This document shows, piece by piece, positions 1 through 6,163 of a stretch of DNA of 7,802 bases. The position numbers and the translations under genes were made by a program. The stretch comes from CAZWIT01 sp964533435 (GTDB taxonomy: Bacteria; Patescibacteriota; Patescibacteriia; UBA1558; GWA2-36-10): the NCBI GenBank assembly GCA_964533435.1, contig CAZHLU010000048.1:1-7802 (forward strand), in the 5' to 3' direction. The stretch's first letter is position 1. Every line of letters starts with the position of its first letter. The notes under the pieces were generated by a model, which was given only the letters and a program-made list of their open reading frames with translations, did not search any database and was not told where the DNA came from.

Positions 1-865
1 AAATTTAGATATTTTTTGGTTACCAAACTTAAATTTTTATAGATTTAGTGAAACTTGTCCAACTGTTTTAACTATTCACGATTTATCTTGGCTACACAAT
101 CATAACTTTTATAATTTAAAAATGAGGTTATGGCATCGTTTAATTGGCGTCAAAAATTTGTTAGAAAAGGCGAATGGGGTTTTGACTGTTTCCCATAATA
201 CCAAAAGGGATATTATGAGATTTTTTACTATTAATGAAGATAAAATAAAAGTAGTTTATCCTGGTGTCGAAAGTATGGATTTAGATAAGGTCAGTGCTCA
301 AAGAATATTAGCGCCATTAAAATTACCAGAAAAATATTGGTTATATTTAGGAACTTTGGAACCCAGAAAAAATATTATTAGTATTATCAAGGCTTTTGAA
401 AAATTTCATCAAAAATACCCAGAACAAAATTTATTACTAGTTGGTGGCAGGGGTTGGTTATATCGCAGTATCTGGTCAGCTTTAAAAAATAAAGCATATA
501 TTCATTATTTAGGTTATATAGATAATCCCCAAAAAGATGCTCTATATTTTATGAGTCAGGGTTTATTGTGGCCATCTTTATATGAGGGTTTTGGTTTTCC
601 GCCTTTAGAGGCTTTAGCTCAAGGTGTGCCAGTGATAGTTAGCTTTAAAACTTCTTTACCAGAGATTTTAAAAGACAAAGCCCTGTATGTTGATCCTTAT
701 AATGTAGCTGATATTTATCAGAGTTTATGCCAATTAAATATTGATTCTAATTTACGCCAAGCATTTAAAATGCCGGATAAAACATTTTTAAATACTTGGG
801 CAAATGCTTCTTTAGAAATTAGAAATGTATTTGAAAGTTTTATCAATAAAATTCCTAATTATTAA
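1..865 (+). CDS. GT4-like glycosyltransferase, 5'-truncated by the window edge
   Basis: This is the C-terminal 287 residues of a GT-B fold glycosyltransferase, which would move a sugar from a nucleotide-sugar donor to a lipid-linked or polysaccharide acceptor on the cytoplasmic side of the membrane. The first ATG in frame is at 122, but it is not the real start. The frame is open back to base 2, and those 40 extra codons hold a family motif, TIHDLSW (residues 24-30 of the visible part). About 80 residues are probably missing compared with the usual 360-380. Visible landmarks are VSHNTK at 63-68, the second-domain opening LYLGTLEPRKN at 114-124 (Arg122 and Lys123 are typical donor-phosphate contacts), and the E-x7-E signature Glu195/Glu203 within YEGFGFPPLE. 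The end is unusual: the common aromatic 'SW...A..TL..Y' closing motif is only weakly kept. It is separated by 11 bases from a related transferase. Donor and acceptor cannot be told from sequence. Confidence 0.9.
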   Translation, partial: NLDIFWLPNLNFYRFSETCPTVLTIHDLSWLHNHNFYNLKMRLWHRLIGVKNLLEKANGVLTVSHNTKRDIMRFFTINEDKIKVVYPGVESMDLDKVSAQRILAPLKLPEKYWLYLGTLEPRKNIISIIKAFEKFHQKYPEQNLLLVGGRGWLYRSIWSALKNKAYIHYLGYIDNPQKDALYFMSQGLLWPSLYEGFGFPPLEALAQGVPVIVSFKTSLPEILKDKALYVDPYNVADIYQSLCQLNIDSNLRQAFKMPDKTFLNTWANASLEIRNVFESFINKIPNY

Positions 866-876
866 TATACAAGACT

Positions 877-1980
877 GTGAAAATAGTTTTAGATTTTAGA
901 ATGTTTGGCCCAGCCTTTGGCTTAGGTCGTTATAATCAAAAATTACTTGAACATCTTTTTTTGATTGATAAAGAAAATCAATATATAGTATTAATGAGGC
1001 AGGTGCCAAAGGATATTGTCTGGCCGACAAATTTTCAGGCTAAAATTGTAAATATTGGTTGGTATGGCTTAGCTGAACAACTTGTCTTACCAGTAGTACT
1101 TTATAGGTTAAAGCCTGATTTAGTTCATTTTCCTCATTTTAATGTACCAATTTTATATCGGGCTAAATTTATTGTAACAATTCATGATTTGATCATGACT
1201 AAGTTCCCATCTCGTAAAACCAGCACTTTAAATTATTTTACTTTTATCTTTAAAAGGCTAGCTTATCAAATTATTATTAAATCAGCTGTTAAAAGAGCTC
1301 AAAATATAATTGCCGTTTCTAATTTTACAGCTCAAGATATTATTAATTATTTTCATCTTAATAAAGATCAAAGCCAAAAAATTAAAGTTATTTATGAAGG
1401 CTTGTCTTTAATTAATGAAAAACAAGATATTAAATTATTATATTTGCCGGAAAAATATTTTTTGTATGTTGGTAATGCCTACCCTCATAAAAATTTGGAA
1501 TTTTTAATTAAAACTTTTAAAGAATTTTTACTTACTCATCCCGATTTTTATCTAATTTTGGTGGGTAACAAAAATTATTTTTATAAACACTTAGAAACTT
1601 GGGCCAAATCTTATTTAGCTAGTGTTAGTAAACAAGTTATTTTTGCTGGTTTTGTAGCTGATGAAGATTTAATTTCTTATTATCGTCAAGCTAAGGCCTA
1701 TATTTTCCCTTCTTTATACGAAGGTTTTGGTTTACCGGCGCTAGAAGCTTTTCAACAGCAATTAGCAGTTTTATCTAGTAATAGTTCTTGTTTGCCAGAA
1801 GTTTTGGGTGAAGCAGCTTTATATTTTGATCCTAGTAAAACAGAGGATTTATTAGAGAAAATGGAAATGATAATAAAAAATCAAGATCTAAAAAATAAAT
1901 TAATACTCGCTGGCCAAGAACAATTAAAAAAATACAGTTGGCAACAAGCTGCTCAAGACACTTTGGCTTTATATAAATAA
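877..1980 (+). CDS. GT4-like glycosyltransferase, complete
   Basis: This is a full-length 367-residue GT-B glycosyltransferase, expected to be cytoplasmic or membrane-associated and to act in glycan assembly. The start is GTG at 877. It is chosen because MKIVLDFRMF forms the family's first beta strand; the next ATG at 901 would delete it. No Shine-Dalgarno sequence precedes it, and it begins 11 bases after the previous stop, so translational coupling is possible. Motifs in order are a Gly-rich acceptor-side loop GLGRY (15-19), HFPHFN (84-89), TIHDL (101-105), VSNFT (147-151), LYVGNAYPHKN (196-206), E-x7-E Glu282/Glu290 in YEGFGLPALE, and YSWQQAAQDTL near the C-terminus. It is a divergent paralogue of the upstream transferase and shares the LPEKY lead-in and PSLYEGFG block. 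Two differences stand out: His204 replaces the usual Arg before the Lys of the phosphate-binding loop, and the usual G-x-P-V-I after the second Glu is replaced by QQLAVLSS. The specific sugar is unknown. Confidence 0.93.
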   Translation: MKIVLDFRMFGPAFGLGRYNQKLLEHLFLIDKENQYIVLMRQVPKDIVWPTNFQAKIVNIGWYGLAEQLVLPVVLYRLKPDLVHFPHFNVPILYRAKFIVTIHDLIMTKFPSRKTSTLNYFTFIFKRLAYQIIIKSAVKRAQNIIAVSNFTAQDIINYFHLNKDQSQKIKVIYEGLSLINEKQDIKLLYLPEKYFLYVGNAYPHKNLEFLIKTFKEFLLTHPDFYLILVGNKNYFYKHLETWAKSYLASVSKQVIFAGFVADEDLISYYRQAKAYIFPSLYEGFGLPALEAFQQQLAVLSSNSSCLPEVLGEAALYFDPSKTEDLLEKMEMIIKNQDLKNKLILAGQEQLKKYSWQQAAQDTLALYK

Positions 1981-1994
1981 TTTTTTATATTTGA

Positions 1995-2011
1995 TTTGGT
2001 GTTTTGCCAAA
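1995..2011. repeat. Short imperfect inverted repeat in the promoter region
   Basis: TTTGGT (1995-2000) and GCCAAA (2006-2011) can pair around a GTTTT loop, giving six pairs of which one is a G-T wobble. It lies over the -35 region and the start of the spacer of the proposed promoter. It is not followed by a T-run on the plus strand, so it does not look like an intrinsic terminator for the glycosyltransferase genes. It could be an operator half-site pair, but a short A+T-rich palindrome can arise by chance. Confidence 0.3.
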
Positions 2012-2024
2012 AATTTGTTATAAT
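1996..2024 (+). promoter_or_regulatory. Sigma-70-type promoter with extended -10
   Basis: The -10 box is a perfect TATAAT at 2019-2024, preceded by TG at 2016-2017, which gives the extended -10 pattern TGnTATAAT. A weak -35 candidate TTGGTG sits at 1996-2001 with an ideal 17-base spacer; only TTG matches consensus. An alternative TTGATT at 1991-1996 matches better but would need a 22-base spacer. Transcription would start near 2031, leaving a leader of about 43 bases before the ATG at 2075. This is the only gap in the window long enough for a promoter, so it probably drives the DUF4012, murJ and lepA genes together. No intrinsic terminator is visible between the stop at 1980 and this promoter, so read-through from upstream is also possible. 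Confidence 0.7.
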
Positions 2025-2074
2025 ATAAAATAATTATCAACTAAAAGAACTCTATTTATTTGCTTTAATAGCTT

Positions 2075-4549
2075 ATGGTAAATTCGGGCAAGCAAGACTT
2101 AAATATTTACGATTTAAAAAAAGAACTGGTCTCGGATCTGGATCAGTTTTTATTAGAGGAAAAAGATGAAGATAGGTTAAACGAGGCTCAGTTTGCTATG
2201 GCTAGACAAAAAGCTTTAGCTGAGCTTGATAAACTAATAAAACAAGACTTAAATCAACAACAATTATTATCTAGCATTCAGGATTTAAAGAAAAAAACAG
2301 TTAAATCAGCACCAACTACCGAAATAATTACTAACGATCAAGTATTAAAGAAATCCAGTCATGTTTTAGATTTACGTAAAGAAAAGGTGAGTCCAGAGCC
2401 TGAATCTATAAAAATCAAAAAAACGCCAGAAACTAGGGCTAAATCACAATTTAATCAGGTTTATACAAAAAAGACCAAAACAACATCGGTTAATTTTTCC
2501 AACCTAAGCTTTCCAAAGGTCAAAAAAGTTAAATCTAAACAGATTACTTTTTCTTGGTCGCAATTTAAATTATCTAATGTATTAAGCCAAGCCGTATTAA
2601 TAGCTCTAGTAAGTATTATTGTTTTATTGCCAATTCATGGTTTTTATTTTTATAGTAAAATAAAACAAGATAAAACAAAAATATTTTCTTTAAGTCAGTC
2701 CGGCTTATTTAGCCTACAAAGCGGTGTTTTGTCAGCTGCAGAAAATTCTTTACCTTCGGCTCAGCCTGATTTTCAACAAGCACTCGCAGACTTTCAGCAA
2801 GCCCAAGCTATTTTAAACAACTATCAAAGTTGGTTACTAAATCTAGGCGGACAATTACCAGTGGTTGGTAAATCTTTATCAGCTGGTCGCAATTTACTTG
2901 CAGTTGCTAGTAATGTTTCAGAAGCGGCTACTATTTTAAGTGATAAAGTAGAGGAAAATGCTAAAATTACTGATTATTTAATTTTTGCTGATAAACAAAT
3001 TGGAGAAACCTTGCCTTATTTAGAAAAGGCGAGCGCTGACTTAAAAAAAGTTCCAATTAATACCTTGCCACCTGAATTACAACCTTATTTTTCTGGTTTA
3101 CAAAAAGATTTACCACCAACTATAGCTAATCTAAAAAGTTTAAAAGAAATCTTTTCTCTATTTGGCCAAATTTTAGGACACGTTGGTGAAAAGCGTTACC
3201 TGATTTTATTTCAAAATAATAATGAATTAAGAGCAACTGGTGGTTTTATCGGCAGTATTGCTATTGTTGATGTTTATAAAGGACAAATTACTAATTTAGA
3301 AATACCTAAAGGTGGTACTTATGATTTGAGCGCTGGTCAAAAAGCCAAAATTAAAGCACCGCAACCCTTGTCATTAGTTAATCCTACTTTTAATATTTGG
3401 GATGCTAACTGGTGGCCAGATTTTCCTAGCTCTGCTCAAAAAATAACTAATTTTTATGAAGAGGCCGGTGGCAATACCATTGACGGTGTTATTTCTATTA
3501 ATGCTAGTGTTTTACAAGAGCTACTGGCTATTTTTGGACCAATTGAAATGCCTGAGTATGGAGTAACAGTAACAGCCGAAAATGTTTTTTCTGTTTTGCA
3601 AGAACAAGTAGAATTAAAATATGATCGTACTGCCAATACTCCCAAGGCTATTATTGCTGATTTGGTGCCAAAAGTTTTAGGCAAACTTTTATCTTTTACA
3701 GAAAAACAAAAAGAAATAGTAGCTTTATTTGCCAAACTTTTGGATCAAAAAGATATCCAAATGTACAATAAAAATGAAGACCTGCAAAAACAGATTAGTT
3801 CATTTGGTTGGTCAGGAGAAGTATTTACTACAGACCGTGATTATCTGATGTTGGTTAATACTAATATTGCTGGTGGTAAAACTGATAATGATATTAAACA
3901 ACAGATTGAGCACCAAGCTGAAATACAAGCCAGTGGTGATATTATAAACACTGTTAAAATTACGCGCACTAACCAAGGTTTAGAAAATAATATTATGGAT
4001 GGCTGGTGGGGTAATACTACTTATTTAAGGCTTTATGTGCCCTTAGGCAGTCAATTTATCGAGGCTAGTGGTTTTGATACTGTGCCAGTCCAATATTTTC
4101 ATGATTTAAGTCAAGATTACAAAATAGACCCTGATATTAATCAGGAAGAAAATAAAATGATTGATAGTGCTTCTAAAACGGAATTATATCAAAGTTTAGG
4201 TAAAACAGTGCTTGCAAATTGGCAGACTTTAAAAGCCGGAGAAACTAAAACAGTTATTATCAAATATAAATTGCCTTTTACTCTAAAACTAGACAATCCT
4301 TTGGTTAATGATTGGCGTAAAATATTGTTGCGCAAAAAAACACAACTTGATCATTATAGCATCTTGGCTCAATCACAGAGCGGTAATCATAATACAACTT
4401 TTAATTCTAATGTTATTTTGCCGGAAGGTATTAAGGTTGTTTGGAAAAATTCTAGCCAACCAGAGGATTTAAGAGTAAGTAATAATTATGTAAATTTTAG
4501 CCAACCTTTAAATGACGATCGTTATTTTGGTTTTATCTTAGTACACTAG
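2075..4549 (+). CDS. DUF4012-domain single-pass membrane surface protein
   Basis: An 824-residue protein of the DUF4012 family, whose biochemical role is not established to my knowledge. Residues 1-165 are hydrophilic with no signal peptide, rich in Lys and probably disordered from about 72 to 160. One strong membrane segment spans about 167-193 (core AVLIALVSIIVLLPI), with basic residues before it, so the N-terminus should face the cytoplasm and residues 194-824 the outside. Residues 200-365 look helical and Gln/Ala/Leu-rich, like a stalk. The diagnostic DUF4012 block follows: GEKRYLILFQ then NNNELRATGGFIGS (381-394), WDANWWPDFP (442-451) and TIDGVISIN (468-476) before LLAIFGPIEMPEYGV. The rest (about 590-824) appears beta-rich, with NIAGGKTDND and LRLYVPLGS. 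The start is the first ATG after a good promoter, without a Shine-Dalgarno site. The gene ends with TAG 3 bases before murJ. The context of glycosyltransferases and a flippase suggests a role in envelope glycan assembly or attachment; this is inference. Confidence 0.92.
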   Translation: MVNSGKQDLNIYDLKKELVSDLDQFLLEEKDEDRLNEAQFAMARQKALAELDKLIKQDLNQQQLLSSIQDLKKKTVKSAPTTEIITNDQVLKKSSHVLDLRKEKVSPEPESIKIKKTPETRAKSQFNQVYTKKTKTTSVNFSNLSFPKVKKVKSKQITFSWSQFKLSNVLSQAVLIALVSIIVLLPIHGFYFYSKIKQDKTKIFSLSQSGLFSLQSGVLSAAENSLPSAQPDFQQALADFQQAQAILNNYQSWLLNLGGQLPVVGKSLSAGRNLLAVASNVSEAATILSDKVEENAKITDYLIFADKQIGETLPYLEKASADLKKVPINTLPPELQPYFSGLQKDLPPTIANLKSLKEIFSLFGQILGHVGEKRYLILFQNNNELRATGGFIGSIAIVDVYKGQITNLEIPKGGTYDLSAGQKAKIKAPQPLSLVNPTFNIWDANWWPDFPSSAQKITNFYEEAGGNTIDGVISINASVLQELLAIFGPIEMPEYGVTVTAENVFSVLQEQVELKYDRTANTPKAIIADLVPKVLGKLLSFTEKQKEIVALFAKLLDQKDIQMYNKNEDLQKQISSFGWSGEVFTTDRDYLMLVNTNIAGGKTDNDIKQQIEHQAEIQASGDIINTVKITRTNQGLENNIMDGWWGNTTYLRLYVPLGSQFIEASGFDTVPVQYFHDLSQDYKIDPDINQEENKMIDSASKTELYQSLGKTVLANWQTLKAGETKTVIIKYKLPFTLKLDNPLVNDWRKILLRKKTQLDHYSILAQSQSGNHNTTFNSNVILPEGIKVVWKNSSQPEDLRVSNNYVNFSQPLNDDRYFGFILVH

Positions 4550-4552
4550 TCT

Positions 4553-6148
4553 ATGTGGCAAAAAATTTGGTATAAAATAAATAATACAGTGGCAGGCGGG
4601 GCATTACTTATCGCCCTGTTTTCTTTACTAGCTAAAATAGTTGCCTTAGTTAGAGAAAGATTGATTGCTACTACTTTTGGAGCTGGAGAACTTTCTGATA
4701 TTTATTATGCTTCTTTTCGTTTACCAGATTTGATTTTTAATACTTTAGTTTTAGGAGCCTTAACTTCGGCTTTTATACCAGTTTTTCAAAAAACTTGGTT
4801 TAAAGATAAAGAAGCTGGTCTAAAACTCGCTAGTTCTGTATTAAATTTATTTTTAATAATCATGCTAGGCTTAGTTATGATAGCCTGGTTTTTTGCACCT
4901 AATTTTATACCAGCTATTACGCCCGGTTTTTCTGCTTGGCAACTAGCAGAGACTATCAAGCTTAGCCGCATCATGCTTTTGTCAGTACTATTTTTTGTAG
5001 TTTCTAATATAGTAGGTGGTGTGCTTAATGCCTGGAAAAAGTTTTTTAGCTTTTCCTTAGCAGCTAGTTTTTATAATTTTGGTATTATCTTAGGTATTAT
5101 ATTATTTTATCCAAGATTTGGTCTTATTGGCTTAGCCTGGGGCGTTGTTTTAGGAGCGGCAAGCCATTTATTAGTACAGTTACCAGAATTATATAAAAAC
5201 GGTTGGCATTATCATTTATTATTTAAGTGGGATCATAATCTAAGAAAAATTTTAAAATTAATGATACCTAGAACTATTGGTTTGGCGGCTGGGCAAATTA
5301 ATTTAGTTGTTATTACCATGATTGCCTCTACTTTGAGTAGTGGTAGTATTGCAGTTTTCAATTTTGCTAATAATTTACAAAGTTTACCAGTTAGTTTATT
5401 TGCTGTTTCTTTAGCTGTGGCAGTATTTCCAACTTTTACTCAGGCAATTAATGAAAATAATGATAAACTTTTTGTTGATAATTTTTCTATTAGCGTTAGA
5501 CGTCTTTTCTTCTTGTTAGTTCCTTTGTCAGTTTGGATGCTTGTTTTACGCGCTCAATTTGTCCGAGTAATATTAGGCAGCGGTGCTTTTGATTGGCAAA
5601 ATACTTATCAAACAGCCCAAACCTTAGGTTGGTTTAGTATCTCTATATTTGCCCAAGGCCTTATTCCCTTACTAGCTCGAGCTTTTTATGCTAGAGAAGA
5701 TACCAAAACTCCTACTTCGGTTGGTATTTTTTCTATTATTATTAATATTTTGCTTTCTTGGTATTTGGCCCAACATTTTGCTTTGGGTGTCATTGGTCTA
5801 GCTATGGCTTTTTCAATTACTAGTTTTTTAAACATGTTAATACTGTACGTTATTTTGCATTACCGTTTACCAGCTATCAATGACAATATTATTATTAGTT
5901 CATTATTAAAAATTTCTTTTAATGCTATTATTTCTGGCTTACTAGCTTATGCTACTTTAAATTTACTTGATGATTATGTTGATATGCACACCTTTATTGG
6001 TATTTTTAGCCAAGGACTAGTGGCTGGTCTAGTAGCCTTGCTAACTTATCTATTTTTAAGTATATTACTAAAGTTAGAGGAGGCTAGAAGTGTTAAAAAT
6101 ATTATCTGGCGTCTGCTAGCGGTTTTTAAAAACAGTCAAAATCGTTAA
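4553..6148 (+). CDS. murJ: MurJ/MviN-type lipid flippase
   Basis: A 531-residue polytopic membrane protein of the MurJ branch of the MOP exporter superfamily. MurJ flips lipid II, the undecaprenyl-linked peptidoglycan precursor, to the outer face of the inner membrane. About 14 hydrophobic segments can be read, near residues 15-33, 58-78, 93-118, 139-158, 164-188, 190-210, 238-260, 264-294, 315-338, 356-378, 392-412, 414-438, 450-473 and 482-507. Length and segment number match the family. Hallmarks are RERLIATTFGAGELSDIYYA (34-53), FRLPDL (55-60), GALTSAFIPVF (68-78), PRTIGLAAGQIN (239-250) and FYAREDTKTP (378-387). Aligned by eye to remembered E. coli MurJ, Arg24 is kept as Arg34, but Arg18 becomes Lys28, Arg52 becomes Phe62 and Arg270 becomes Asn274, so substrate handling may differ. 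The gene starts 3 bases after the preceding stop, suggesting translation by reinitiation. Lipid II is the default substrate, but another lipid-linked glycan cannot be excluded. Confidence 0.9.
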   Translation: MWQKIWYKINNTVAGGALLIALFSLLAKIVALVRERLIATTFGAGELSDIYYASFRLPDLIFNTLVLGALTSAFIPVFQKTWFKDKEAGLKLASSVLNLFLIIMLGLVMIAWFFAPNFIPAITPGFSAWQLAETIKLSRIMLLSVLFFVVSNIVGGVLNAWKKFFSFSLAASFYNFGIILGIILFYPRFGLIGLAWGVVLGAASHLLVQLPELYKNGWHYHLLFKWDHNLRKILKLMIPRTIGLAAGQINLVVITMIASTLSSGSIAVFNFANNLQSLPVSLFAVSLAVAVFPTFTQAINENNDKLFVDNFSISVRRLFFLLVPLSVWMLVLRAQFVRVILGSGAFDWQNTYQTAQTLGWFSISIFAQGLIPLLARAFYAREDTKTPTSVGIFSIIINILLSWYLAQHFALGVIGLAMAFSITSFLNMLILYVILHYRLPAINDNIIISSLLKISFNAIISGLLAYATLNLLDDYVDMHTFIGIFSQGLVAGLVALLTYLFLSILLKLEEARSVKNIIWRLLAVFKNSQNR

Positions 6149-6163
6149 AAAACTTTAATTAAA

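Noticed and set aside
122..124. ATG at 122 as the start of the first glycosyltransferase
   Set aside because: The same frame is open to base 2 and the upstream codons encode the conserved TIHDLSW motif, so this Met is internal.
1981..2013. Intrinsic terminator after the second glycosyltransferase
   Set aside because: A T-run at 1981-1986 has no hairpin before it, and the weak hairpin at 1995-2011 is followed by A-rich sequence, not a T-run.
3454..3735. Minus-strand open frame of 93 codons inside the DUF4012 gene
   Set aside because: It lies wholly antisense to a well-supported gene with family motifs. The translation is Ser/Thr/Lys-rich with no recognisable domain, as expected from a shadow frame.
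4786..4974. Minus-strand open frame of 62 codons inside murJ
   Set aside because: Fully antisense to conserved membrane segments of murJ, with no start signal or recognisable protein features.
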